A stretch of DNA of 64,000 bases, from the NCBI RefSeq assembly GCF_003945325.1, contig NZ_AP019307.1:2418001-2482000 (forward strand), read 5' to 3'. The position numbers and the translations under genes were made by a program. The DNA is from Nocardioides baekrokdamisoli (GTDB taxonomy: Bacteria > Actinomycetota > Actinomycetes > Propionibacteriales > Nocardioidaceae). Of this stretch, positions 21,187-31,454 are shown one piece after another. Numbering within the stretch: the first letter of the stretch is position 1; every line of letters begins with the position of its first letter. The notes under the pieces are model-generated. The model made no database searches. It worked only from the letters and a program-made list of their open reading frames with translations, and was not told the origin of the DNA.

Positions 21187-21235
21187 TCTCCAGCTGAAGC
21201 GCCTCCCTCCGTTGCCTCCGGGCCGGAGGGTTTTT
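21173..21235 (+). terminator. ilvB attenuator: stem plus intrinsic terminator
   Basis: GGCGCT (21173-21178) plus CAGCTG (21180-21185) pairs with CAGCTG (21191-21196) plus AGCGCC (21198-21203), making a stem around the leader stop codon. The terminator is CCCTCCG (21205-21211), or CCTCCG (21215-21220), with CGGAGGG (21224-21230), followed by TTTTT at 21231-21235. Alternative pairing depends on where the ribosome stalls in the leader. Confidence 0.75.
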
Positions 21236-21300
21236 GTTTGCTGAGCCCTTCAGCATCGAGCCCGTTGACACCACGAGACGCACACTGACAAGGAACACAG

Positions 21301-23066
21301 ATGACTGAGCAGATCTCTGGCGCACAGAGCCTGATCACCTCCCTGGAGGCGGCCGGCGTCGACACGATCTTCGGCTACCCGGGCGGCGCGATCCTGCCTG
21401 CATACGACCCGCTGATGGACTCCTCGATCCGCCACATCCTCGTGCGTCACGAGCAGGGCGCCGGCCACGCCGCCGAGGGGTACGCGGCCGCCACCGGTCG
21501 TGTCGGTGTCTGCATGGCCACCAGCGGCCCCGGTGCGACGAACCTCGTGACGCCGATCGCGGACGCGTACATGGACTCGGTCCCGATGGTGGCCGTCACC
21601 GGTCAGGTCCCCGCGGCGCTGATCGGCACGGACGCCTTCCAGGAGGCCGACATCCGCGGCATCACGATGCCGATCACCAAGCACAACTTCCTGGTCACCG
21701 ACCCGGCCGAGATCCCGCAGGTGATCGCCGAGGCCTTCCACCTGGCCGGCACCGGTCGCCCGGGCCCGGTCCTGGTCGACGTCACCAAGTCGGCGCTGCA
21801 GGCGATGACCACCTTCAAGTGGCCCACCGAGCTCCACCTGCCCGGCTACCGCCCGGTCACCAAGCCGCACGCCAAGCAGATCCGTGAGGCCGTCAAGCTC
21901 ATGCTCGGATCGCGCAAGCCGGTCCTGTACGTCGGTGGTGGCACCATCCGCGCCGGCGCGCACCGCGAGTTGCGCAAGCTCGCCGAGCTCACCGGCATGC
22001 CGGTCATCACGACCCTGATGGCTCGCGGCGCCTTCCCCGACAGCCACCCGCAGCACCTCGGCATGCCCGGTATGCACGGCTCGGTGGCCGCGGTCGCGTC
22101 GCTGCAGAAGAGTGATCTGATCATCAGCCTGGGTGCGCGGTTCGACGATCGCGTCACCGGTGACCTGGCCAGCTTCGCGCCGAACGCGCTGATCATCCAC
22201 GCCGACATCGACCCGGCCGAGATCGGCAAGAACCGCTACACCGACGTCCCGATCGTGGGCGACGTGAAGGAGGTCATCATCGACCTCATCACGTTGCTCG
22301 AGCAGGAGAAGTCGGCCGGCCACGAGGGTGACTACGAGGCCTGGGTCGCGTTCCTGGCGGGTCTGAAGAAGGAGTATCCGCTCGGCTACGACCTGCCGCC
22401 GTCGGGGATGGCACCGCAGTACGTCATCGAGCGCCTCGGGAAGATCGCCGGCCCGGAGGCGATTTACGCCGCGGGCGTCGGTCAGCACCAGATGTGGGCC
22501 GCCCAGTTCATCGGGTACGAGCACCCCAACACGTGGCTCAACTCCGGCGGTGCCGGCACCATGGGTTACTCGGTGCCTGCGGCCATGGGCGCCAAGGTCG
22601 GTCGTCCCGACGCGACCGTGTGGTCGATCGACGGTGACGGCTGCTTCCAGATGACGAACCAGGAATTGGCCACCTGCGCGATCGAGAACATCCCGATCAA
22701 GGTCGCTGTCATCAACAACGACAGCCTCGGCATGGTCCGTCAGTGGCAGACGCTCTTCTACAACGAGCGCTACTCGAACACGAACCTCCAGAAGCACACT
22801 CAGTTGACCAACGGCGTACCGCGCCGGATCCCGGACTTCGTCAAGCTCGCCGACGCACTCGGTTGCATCGGCCTCGAGTGCGACCGGCCCGAGGACGTCG
22901 ACTCGGTCATCGAGAAGGCCATGTCGATCAACGACCAGCCGGTGGTCGTGGACTTCCGGGTCCACAAGGACGCGATGGTGTGGCCGATGATCGCCGGCGG
23001 CGCCAGCAATGATGCCATCCAGTACGCGCGCGACCTTGCGCCCCGGTTCGAGGAGGACGATCTCTG

Positions 23067-23067
<1 letters not shown>
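21301..23067 (+). CDS. ilvB: Acetolactate synthase large (catalytic) subunit
   Basis: 588 residues. Thiamine diphosphate enzyme that joins two pyruvates, or pyruvate and 2-oxobutyrate, as the first common step of valine, leucine and isoleucine synthesis. The catalytic Glu is in [15 protein letters not shown]; the central domain has the FAD region; the ThDP-Mg motif is [20 protein letters not shown] followed by INND. First gene of ilvBNC; its stop overlaps the start of ilvN by one base. Confidence 0.97.
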
Positions 23068-24703
<1,636 letters not shown>

Positions 24704-24739
24704 TCTGGGGTGCGCCCCACTGCTGGGCGCGGGACATTT

Positions 24740-24788
24740 CTTAGCGTGTGGATTGCACTCACCAGGTGGGTGCAATCCACACGCTAAG
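24740..24788. repeat. 49-bp near-perfect palindrome after ilvC
   Basis: Two 24-bp arms (24740-24763 and 24765-24788) surround a single base. Only one pair is a G-T wobble. The 7-bp word CATTTCT flanks it directly at 24735-24741 and 24791-24797. It may stop transcription between ilvC and efeU, but it lacks a T-run. Confidence 0.88.
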
Positions 24789-24833
24789 TGCATTTCTGGG
24801 GCCTGCTGTCCTCAGTCATCACTCAGGAATTGG

Positions 24834-24867
24834 CGAGGTAAGCCTGCCCTAAGTTAGGGTGACCTTA
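24834..24867 (+). promoter_or_regulatory. Overlapping DtxR/IdeR-type iron boxes at the efeU start
   Basis: The consensus for DtxR/IdeR is TTAGGTTAGGCTAACCTAA. 24849-24867 (CTAAGTTAGGGTGACCTTA) matches 14 of 19 by eye; 24834-24852 (CGAGGTAAGCCTGCCCTAA) matches about 13 of 19. The two overlap and the second ends on the A of the efeU start codon, so an iron-loaded repressor would sit over the promoter and start. Confidence 0.7.
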
Positions 24868-26063
24868 TGTTGCCCACTCTGGTCATCGGCCTGCGCGAAG
24901 GGCTCGAGGCGGTGCTGATCGTCGCGATCCTGGCCACCTTCCTTCGCCGCAACGGCGCGAAGCTCACCGGCCTGTGGATCGGCGTCGGTGCCGGCATCGG
25001 CCTCAGTTTCGCGGTCGGCGTGAGCCTCCGGATCATCGAGAAGGACCTTCCACAGGCGCAACAGGAGGCCCTCGAGACCGTCATCGGGATCATCGCGGTG
25101 TGCTTCGTGACGGCCATGATCCTGTGGATGCGCAAGCATGCACGCGACCTCAAGGCCGACCTGGAGGCGTCCGCGGCGGCCGCGATCGCGCAGGGTACGA
25201 CCATGGCCGCCGCCGTGATGGCGTTCCTTGCGGTCCTGCGCGAAGGCTTCGAGACTGCGGTCTTCCTGCTGGCGACGATCCAGAATGCCTCTTCGGCACC
25301 GTCAGCCATGGGCGGAGCCGCGCTCGGCATTGCGATCTCGGTCGTTCTCGGACTTGCGATCTTCCGCGGCGGCGTACGCCTCAACATGCAGCGCTTCTTC
25401 CTGGTCACCGGAGTGTTCCTCGTCTTCGTCTCCGCCGGTCTGGTGCTGTGGGCCTTCCGCACCGGCCACGAGGCCGGTTGGGTCGCGGTCGGGCAGGGTC
25501 GGACCGTCGACCTGTCCTGGCTGGCTCCCACAGGTTCGATCCGTTCGGCGGTGCTCACCGGCGTCCTCGGGATCCCCGCTGACCCGCGCGTGATCGAACT
25601 CCTTGCCTGGGCCTGCTACCTGGTCCCGATGCTGGTCGTGCTGCTCTGGAACGGGCCGGCCCTGCCGCGTCGTATCCGACTGCAGGGCGCCGGCCTCCTG
25701 GCCATCGCCGCAGCAACCCTCGCGCTGGTGGTCCCCGCGGCGACCCCCGCTGCGCGGCCGACGTCGCTCTCCGCAGCTGAGTTGGTCACCGCATTGGGGC
25801 GTTCGCCCATCGGTCTGGACCGATCCCTGGCGCCAGGTCCGTATGCCGCGACCTGGAGCGAGCACACCGTGACCGTCACCGGCGGCGGACTCATCGGGCC
25901 GCGTACGTACTCCGTGGCTCCTGCGGCTTCGACCGACCCCGGCAACGACCGCGTCCTGTGGCGGCGCTGGTTCCCCCTCGCACTCCTCCTCACGGCGGGC
26001 GCGCTCGCGATCCGCCTTCCCCGACTCCCGAAAGGCCCCCACCATGTCCCGTCTGCTGCCTAG
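24867..26063 (+). CDS. efeU: EfeU-type (FTR1 family) iron permease
   Basis: 398 residues. Two REGxE iron-channel motifs are seen: LREGLEAVLI (residues 9-18) and LREGFETAVFL (about residue 125). The first 280 residues carry about seven membrane helices as in FTR1; the extra C-terminal part is a hydrophilic domain of about 80 residues followed by one more helix (FPLALLLTAGALAIRL). It transports iron across the membrane, with EfeO and EfeB. Overlaps efeO by 20 bp. Confidence 0.93.
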   Translation: MLPTLVIGLREGLEAVLIVAILATFLRRNGAKLTGLWIGVGAGIGLSFAVGVSLRIIEKDLPQAQQEALETVIGIIAVCFVTAMILWMRKHARDLKADLEASAAAAIAQGTTMAAAVMAFLAVLREGFETAVFLLATIQNASSAPSAMGGAALGIAISVVLGLAIFRGGVRLNMQRFFLVTGVFLVFVSAGLVLWAFRTGHEAGWVAVGQGRTVDLSWLAPTGSIRSAVLTGVLGIPADPRVIELLAWACYLVPMLVVLLWNGPALPRRIRLQGAGLLAIAAATLALVVPAATPAARPTSLSAAELVTALGRSPIGLDRSLAPGPYAATWSEHTVTVTGGGLIGPRTYSVAPAASTDPGNDRVLWRRWFPLALLLTAGALAIRLPRLPKGPHHVPSAA

Positions 26064-27225
26064 CTTCGCCCTCGCCACCGTCGGAGTGCTCTCGCTCGCG
26101 GCCTGCGGCGGCTCCGCGACGACCACGGACTCGAAGTCGAGCCACATCAAGGTCACCCTCACGAGTTCCGGCGACTGCACCTACAGTGCAACGTCGGTGC
26201 CGGCCGGGCCGATCACCTTCGACATCAGCAACACCGGAGCTCCGGGCCTCTCGGAGTTCGAGGTGATGACCGGCGAGCGGATCATCGGCGAGCGCGAGAA
26301 TGTCGCGCCGGGTCTGCCGGCTGCGACCTTCACGCTCACCCTCGACGGCGGCGCCTACACCCTCTACTGCCCCGGCGCGAACACCGAGAAGACGACGCTG
26401 ACGGTCACCGGCAAGGCCGCGGCCAAGGCATCCGGGTCTGCCGCCGACCTCCTCGCCCAGGGTGCAGCGGAGTACCAGACCTACGTCCAGGCGCAGGTCG
26501 ACGGCATGGTCACCGCCGTGGGTCGGCTGCATGAGGCCGTGGAGTCGGGAGACCTCGCTGCGGCACAGCGGGCGTACGGCGAGGCGCGGCCGTTCTACGA
26601 GAAGATCGAGTCCGACGTCGAGGGCTTCCTGCTGCCCGGCGCCGCCGCCGGCGACAACGCGGCCAACCTCGACTATCTGATCGATATGCGTGCCTCGAAC
26701 CTTGACCCCGCGGTCGGGTGGACCGGCTTCCATGCGGTGGAGCGGGATCTGTTCGAGAAGAAGGCGATCACCGAGCAGACCAAGACGTACGCGCACGACC
26801 TCGACACCAATGTGCAGAAGCTGGCAACAGTCGCGAAGACGCTGACGTTCAAGCCGGAGGATCTCGCCAACGGCGCAGCCGGCTTGTTGGAGGAGGTCCA
26901 GAAGAACAAGGTGACGGGTGAAGAGGAGGCTTTCAGCCACCTCGACCTCGTCGACCTGGCGTCGAACGTCGAAGGAGCGCAGCAGGCGTTCGAGGCGCTG
27001 AAGCCCGGTCTGGCGAAGATCAACCCGACGCTGTCGACTCAGATCGACCAGCGGTTCGGCCGGGTGCAGTCGCTCCTCGACTCGTTGCGCAGCAGGACCG
27101 CGATCGGTGGCTACGTCACCTACACCGCGACCGTCCGCGCGGCCGAGGCCGACCGGATCAGCCAGGCCGTCCAGGCTCTGCAGGACCCGTTGTCCCAGAT
27201 CGCTGAGAAGGTCGCGACCGCATGA
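26044..27225 (+). CDS. efeO: EfeO iron-uptake lipoprotein (cupredoxin plus imelysin/M75 domain)
   Basis: 393 residues. A lipoprotein signal ends in SLAAC. An N-terminal cupredoxin-like domain (about 40-125) includes LYCPG; the C-terminal imelysin domain has the GFHAVERDLF motif (GxHxxE), thought to bind metal. It hands iron to EfeU from outside. Overlaps efeB by 4 bp. Confidence 0.93.
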   Translation: MSRLLPSFALATVGVLSLAACGGSATTTDSKSSHIKVTLTSSGDCTYSATSVPAGPITFDISNTGAPGLSEFEVMTGERIIGERENVAPGLPAATFTLTLDGGAYTLYCPGANTEKTTLTVTGKAAAKASGSAADLLAQGAAEYQTYVQAQVDGMVTAVGRLHEAVESGDLAAAQRAYGEARPFYEKIESDVEGFLLPGAAAGDNAANLDYLIDMRASNLDPAVGWTGFHAVERDLFEKKAITEQTKTYAHDLDTNVQKLATVAKTLTFKPEDLANGAAGLLEEVQKNKVTGEEEAFSHLDLVDLASNVEGAQQAFEALKPGLAKINPTLSTQIDQRFGRVQSLLDSLRSRTAIGGYVTYTATVRAAEADRISQAVQALQDPLSQIAEKVATA

Positions 27226-28445
27226 GCCTGAGCAGGCGAGGATTCATCGCCAGCGCGGGGGCTGGTGTCGCGCTGGGAGCTGCGGTCGGTGCCGGCGCGC
27301 AGGCGTACGCCGACTCCTCCGAGCCGGTTGACGCCGTGGACCTCAGCACGTCGTACGACTTCTACACCGGTTCGCACCAGGTCGGGATCGCCACACCGCC
27401 GCAGCGGCACTGCATCTTCATGACCTTCGATCTGGTGGCCGGCGCAACCAGCAAGGACCTTCAGGTACTGCTCGCAACCTGGTCCGCGGCGATTGCTCAA
27501 CTGCAGGCCGGCAGGACCGTGGGTCAGATGGAGCCGATCTCCTTGAGTGCCGTCGCGACCGATACCGGCGAGGCGTACGGGCTGAGCACTGCGGGCCTCA
27601 CCGTGACCGTCGGCCTCGGCCCCGGTGTCTTCGACAAGCGTCTAGGTCTGGCAGCCCACCGGCCGAAGCTGCTGGCTCCGCTGCCGGCGCTGCCGAGCGA
27701 GTCATTGGACCCGAAGCTGACCGGCGGGGACCTGTCGGTGCAGGCCTGTGCCGACGACCCGCAGGTGGTGTATCACGCGATTCGAGACCTGGCTCGGCTC
27801 GGACGCGGGGTCGTCGAGGTCGGCTGGACGGTGATGGGCTTCGGGCGCGCCTCGGCGGGTGCCGAACAGTCCACGCCGCGGAACCTGATGGGCTACAAGG
27901 ACGGCACTCGGAACGTCTCGACCGAGGCGCAACGCGCGGAGTTCGTGTGGGTCGACGATGACGCTGCCTGGGCGGCGGGTGGCACCTATCAGGTCGCCCG
28001 CAAGATCCAGATGGACATCGAGATCTGGGACTCGGCCACGATGCAGACCCAGCACGAGGTGTTCGGGCGTACGAAGGTGGCCGGAGCGCCGCTGACCGGC
28101 ACCCGTGAGTTCGACACCCCGGACTTCCATGCCACCGCGGGCGGCAAGCCGATCATCGATCCGGACTCGCATGTCGCTCTGGCGTCCCCGGAGAACAACC
28201 GCGGCTTGAGGATCCTGCGTCGCGGCTACAACTTCACTGACGGGCTCAACGAAGCCGGCCAACTCGATGCCGGTCTGCTGTTCATCGCCTACATGAACAC
28301 GCCCGAGGCGTTCATCCGGCTGCAGACCAAGATGGGCCGCTCCGACAAGCTCAACGAATACATCACCCATGTCGGCTCTGGTGTCTTCTTCGTACCACCG
28401 GCGCCGAAGCCCGGGCACTATCTGGCGGAGCAGTTGTTCGGCTGA
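27222..28445 (+). CDS. efeB: EfeB DyP-type haem peroxidase, Tat-exported
   Basis: 407 residues. MSLSRRGFIASAGAGVALGA is a twin-arginine signal. The DyP signature GYKDGTRN carries the GxxDG Asp. In the Efe system this enzyme is proposed to act on haem or ferrous iron on the outside. It ends at 28445, 38 bp before the truncated frnE. Confidence 0.95.
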   Translation: MSLSRRGFIASAGAGVALGAAVGAGAQAYADSSEPVDAVDLSTSYDFYTGSHQVGIATPPQRHCIFMTFDLVAGATSKDLQVLLATWSAAIAQLQAGRTVGQMEPISLSAVATDTGEAYGLSTAGLTVTVGLGPGVFDKRLGLAAHRPKLLAPLPALPSESLDPKLTGGDLSVQACADDPQVVYHAIRDLARLGRGVVEVGWTVMGFGRASAGAEQSTPRNLMGYKDGTRNVSTEAQRAEFVWVDDDAAWAAGGTYQVARKIQMDIEIWDSATMQTQHEVFGRTKVAGAPLTGTREFDTPDFHATAGGKPIIDPDSHVALASPENNRGLRILRRGYNFTDGLNEAGQLDAGLLFIAYMNTPEAFIRLQTKMGRSDKLNEYITHVGSGVFFVPPAPKPGHYLAEQLFG

Positions 28446-28483
28446 TCAGGAACAACCGCGGACGTACGGGCGTTGGCCCCCAC

Positions 28484-28537
28484 GTGCGTATCGAGATCTG
28501 GTCCGACGTCGTCTGTCCGTGGTGCTACATCGGCAAG
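28484..28537 (+). pseudogene. 5' fragment of frnE/DsbA-family oxidoreductase, split by an insertion
   Basis: GTG 28484 begins MRIEIWSDVVCPWCYIGK, the start of FrnE-like DsbA proteins, including the active-site CPWC. The homology stops at codon 18. It continues, in a compatible frame, at 32433 (RRLEKALATFPHEVEVVW). The 5-bp word GCAAG lies at both edges (28533-28537 and 32428-32432). Joined precisely, the two parts give 236 codons including stop. The fragment alone could not fold. Confidence 0.9.
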
Positions 28538-28744
28538 CCGAGTACAGCGCCGCAGGGGCAGACGGTGTCAGACCACCTCACGCTCAGTGTCACGACCTTC
28601 TGACATTTGGGGTAGTCGTGTCGGACCATAGACAGCAGACTTGGCCGTCGGTGAACTACCTACTCCCGAACGTGGATCTTCTTCGTCACTTGAAGTTGAC
28701 ACTGAATCAGCGGTTGATCCCGTCATCGGACGGACGGACCGCGG

Positions 28745-29280
28745 CTACGGAACGATCGCGCTCGGCACTGACGTTGCCGTGCCTGCAGTGAAGGTGCCAT
28801 CCGTTCCGTTAAAGGTGATCGTTATGGTCGCAGGCTTTCCCGTGCTGTCGATCTGCTCAGAGCCCGAGCTTCCTGACGTCGACCCAGTCGCCTCCCGCTC
28901 GGTAAACGCCTCACCGTGGACCGGCCCACAGATCACTTGTTCACCGTCCGTGATTGCATTGATGTGCGAGCACGTCACGTCAGAAGGTCTGACCCCGTCC
29001 CGCGGGGATGTGCATGTTGGCGCAAGATCGCCGCTGCCGCCGGTGAAAGTTGCCTCACAGTCCGAGGTCTGATCGACACCGAAGATCATCGCTGACTGTG
29101 TAGCGTTGTGTTCGTTCTGGACGTTGGATTGCGTCATCTGGTCGGCGAGCGCCGCCTCAAGTTCGCACGTAAGGCGATCAGATCCCGCACAAGCTCCCGT
29201 ACTTCCGGCAGACAAGGCCGACGAGATGCCGAGGGTCACACCGATCCCGAGGACCAACCCGCCCAGTGCACCAATCCCTG
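28745..29280 (-). pseudogene. 3' part of a zinc-ribbon membrane protein gene split by an IS
   Basis: The frame reads in from the IS border as GIGALGGLVLGIGVTLGISS (membrane helix) and continues to a Ser/Thr-rich C-terminus with several cysteines (TCELEAALADQM, then DQTSDCEATF and TCSHINAITDGEQVICG). Its front half is at 30611-30735. Joining the two after removing the IS and one CCTG copy restores an open frame of 219 codons including stop. Function unknown; same style as the neighbouring zinc-ribbon gene. Confidence 0.82.
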
Positions 29281-29351
29281 TGTCCGGCCCCCCGATTTCT
29301 GGTCCAAAACTTGTGAGAATCCATCCATGAGTGAGAGGACCGGTGTCAGTG

Positions 29352-29633
29352 ATGGCTGCCGCTAAGAGGTTGTCGCCTGAGCAGATCGTGGCGAAGTTGC
29401 GGGATGCGGAGAAGCTTCAGGGGCAGGGCGCGACGATCCCGCAGGTGTGCAAACGGCTCGGGGTGTCTGAGCAGACGTTCTATCGCTGGCGTCAGAAGTA
29501 CGGGGCGTTGAAGGAAGACGAGGCGATCCGACTCAAAACCCTGGAGCAGGAGAACGCTCGGTTGAAACGGATCGTGGCTGAGCAGGCGCTCGACATCTCG
29601 ATGTTGAAGGACCTTGCGAAGGGAAACTTCTGA
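29352..29633 (+). CDS. IS3-family transposase OrfA
   Basis: 93 residues from ATG 29352. MAAAKRLSPEQIVAKLRDAE then a helix-turn-helix (IPQVCKRLGVSEQTFYRWRQ) and a leucine-zipper-like end (LKTLEQENARLKRIVAEQAL). It binds the IS ends. The stop overlaps a GGGAAAC slippery site, so a fused OrfAB can be made. Confidence 0.92.
   Translation: MAAAKRLSPEQIVAKLRDAEKLQGQGATIPQVCKRLGVSEQTFYRWRQKYGALKEDEAIRLKTLEQENARLKRIVAEQALDISMLKDLAKGNF
29621..29627 (+). promoter_or_regulatory. Programmed -1 frameshift heptamer GGGAAAC
   Basis: In the orfA frame the codons are AAG GGA AAC, which is the G_GGA_AAC form of X_XXY_YYZ. A -1 slip leads into CTT CTG AGC CCG TCC and on into orfB. This explains how the two frames could be joined. 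The stem that should follow was not resolved. Confidence 0.6.
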
Positions 29634-29656
29634 GCCCGTCCCGTCGACGCGACGCG

Positions 29657-30505
29657 GTGGCGATGCTGACCAGGAAGCACAAGGTCAGCGAACGTCGCGC
29701 GTGCCGGCTGGTCGGGCAGAACCGATCCTCGAACCGCTACGTCGCGGTGCCTTCGGATTTCGAAGTCAAGCTCGTAGCGCGGATGACGAAGTTAGCTGCG
29801 CGGCATCCGAAGTGGGGTTACCGGATGATCCATCTGATTCTGGTTGAGGAGGGCTGGGAGGTGAACCGCAAACGGATCGAGCGGTTGTGGCGCCAAGAAG
29901 GCCTGCAAGTGCCCCCGTCGAGGGCTAAAGACGCAGGTCAGAAGGCGTTGGGGGCCGATGAGAACAGTCTGTGGAAGCTGCCACCGCTGCGTCGTAATCA
30001 CATCTGGTCCTATGACTTCGTGACCCGCAGGACCGATGACGGGCGGGCGGTGCGGGTGCTGAACGTCATCGATGAGTTCACTCGGGTCGCGTTGGGGTCG
30101 TGGGTGGCGCGGTCGATCGGGGCGATGCACGTCCAGGAACACCTTGAAGCGCTGTTCGAGGTCCACGGGAAGCCGTCGCTGATCCGGGCCGACAACGGTC
30201 GGGAGTTCGTGGCTGATTCGCTGCGTGAATGGCTCACCGAGCAGGGCGTCCGGGCAGTGTTCGTGGCGAAGGCGTCGCCGCAGCAGAACGGGTACATCGA
30301 ACGGTTCAACGGCTCGATGTCACGCGAGGTGTTCGGGCACGAGATCTACCACTCGGTGCTCGAGGTTCGACACGTGGTGAACGAGTGGACCGAGGTGTAC
30401 AACACCCGCCGGCCTCATCGAGGACTTGGTGGCAAGACCCCGGCGGCGTACGCGAAGATGCATCCAGACACAGAAGATCCGGAAGAGGATGGTGGTTGCC
30501 CGTGA
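29657..30505 (+). CDS. IS3-family transposase OrfB, rve integrase core
   Basis: 282 residues counting from GTG 29657, though the working product is probably the OrfAB fusion. HTH_21-like start (HPKWGYRMIHLILVEEGW, NRKRIERLWRQEGLQVP), then DDE acids in IWSYDFVT, IRADNGREFV and NGYIERFNGSM. All three catalytic residues are present. The tail has HRGLGGKTPAAYA, usual for this group. Confidence 0.95.
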   Translation: MAMLTRKHKVSERRACRLVGQNRSSNRYVAVPSDFEVKLVARMTKLAARHPKWGYRMIHLILVEEGWEVNRKRIERLWRQEGLQVPPSRAKDAGQKALGADENSLWKLPPLRRNHIWSYDFVTRRTDDGRAVRVLNVIDEFTRVALGSWVARSIGAMHVQEHLEALFEVHGKPSLIRADNGREFVADSLREWLTEQGVRAVFVAKASPQQNGYIERFNGSMSREVFGHEIYHSVLEVRHVVNEWTEVYNTRRPHRGLGGKTPAAYAKMHPDTEDPEEDGGCP

Positions 30506-30610
30506 GAGGGACTACCACCACTGCGCGTGGACCAGTCCGCCCACGGGCCCGGATCGGATGTTCTGCCCGGAACTCTCACACCGGGCGGACCAGTTTCTTG
30601 GGGCCGGACA

Positions 30611-30735
30611 CCTGCCATCACGATTGCCGTACGGGCCTTTGCCTGGCGAGGCGCATCGCGGGCCGCGGGTGCGCCGCAATCTACGCAGAACGACGCGTTC
30701 TCAGGCATGTGGTGCCCATTACGACAGCTGGGCAT
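30611..30735 (-). pseudogene. 5' part of the IS-split zinc-ribbon gene
   Basis: ATG 30735 has AAGGAGG 5-6 nt upstream. The first residues MPSCRNGHHMPENASFCVDC, then GAPAAR, give a CxxxH...CxxC zinc ribbon. The IS enters the following membrane helix (AIVMAG). The rest is at 28745-29280. Confidence 0.82.
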
Positions 30736-30772
30736 CAAGTCCTCCTTGGCCTTGGCTCGGGGTCAAGGCCAG

Positions 30773-31345
30773 TCAGCAAGGGAGCAAGGTCTTAGGGCAG
30801 GACTGTGTCAATGACACGCTCCAGCCGCTTGCGGCGAGGTCTTGAGCACTAAAGGTCGGCCCCCCAACCATGCCGGCATCAATCTTGTACGACGCCTGTC
30901 CGGTGGGCACCTTGATTGCTGCCTGGTACGTGCAGGTCTTGATGGTGCTCCCGTCGGACCCAGTGACGCTGCCACTGGTTCCCTGGCCAAACGGGGTGGT
31001 TCCAACTACCTTGCCACCGTCACCGATGACATTGATGTTGAAGCCAGGGCCGAAGGAGATGGGGAGGCTGCAGTCAGCCTCGTAGCCAACGAGCGTGAAG
31101 TTGATCGTCCTGGTCGATGGATCTCCGAAGGCGAGCATGCCGATGCCGATGCCTCCCGCCAGAACCAACACACCTATCGTCCCGGCGACGAGCCACGTCC
31201 GCCTGCTCCGAGTCATCCATGCGCGTTCGGTCGCGCCGGTTGTGGTCGGCAGGACGGGAGGGGCTGTCAGGCCTTGCGCCCGGCCACAGCCACCGCAGAA
31301 TTGGGTGCCATCGACGGCGTTGCCGCAGTGAGGGCAGAACGGCAC
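30773..31345 (-). CDS. Zinc-ribbon membrane protein of unknown function
   Basis: 190 residues from GTG 31345 (GAAGGAG upstream). MPFCPHCGNAVDGTQFCGGC is a zinc ribbon; a membrane helix follows (residues 52-75, LVAGTIGVLVLAGGIGIGML), and a secreted-looking C-terminal domain of about 110 residues has four cysteines (DCSLPISFG, TCTYQAAIKV, SCPKTLLPC). The layout (cytoplasmic zinc ribbon, one helix, outer domain) matches the split neighbour. Related layouts are seen in actinobacterial DUF-type proteins; no function known. Confidence 0.8.
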   Translation of the reverse strand: MPFCPHCGNAVDGTQFCGGCGRAQGLTAPPVLPTTTGATERAWMTRSRRTWLVAGTIGVLVLAGGIGIGMLAFGDPSTRTINFTLVGYEADCSLPISFGPGFNINVIGDGGKVVGTTPFGQGTSGSVTGSDGSTIKTCTYQAAIKVPTGQASYKIDAGMVGGPTFSAQDLAASGWSVSLTQSCPKTLLPC

Positions 31346-31454
31346 GGGTACTCCTTCGGGGTTGAGCCTCCCGAGCGGCGGTTCAAGTCAATCTAGCGAA
31401 GTGGCGGCCTGGCTTGTTCGATGCATGAAGGTCGGTAGCCATTTCCAACTGCCG

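Larger units (their letters stand above)
29281..30610 (+). mobile_element. IS3-family insertion sequence (IS407-like group), 1,330 bp
   Basis: Both ends begin TGTCCGGCCCC, followed after 6-7 bases by CTGGTCC and after 7 more by GTGAGA, giving imperfect inverted repeats of about 36 bp with TG...CA ends. A 4-bp duplicate CCTG flanks it (29277-29280 and 30611-30614), as IS407-group elements make. It encodes orfA and orfB with a frameshift site between. All parts look intact, so it may be active. Confidence 0.93.
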
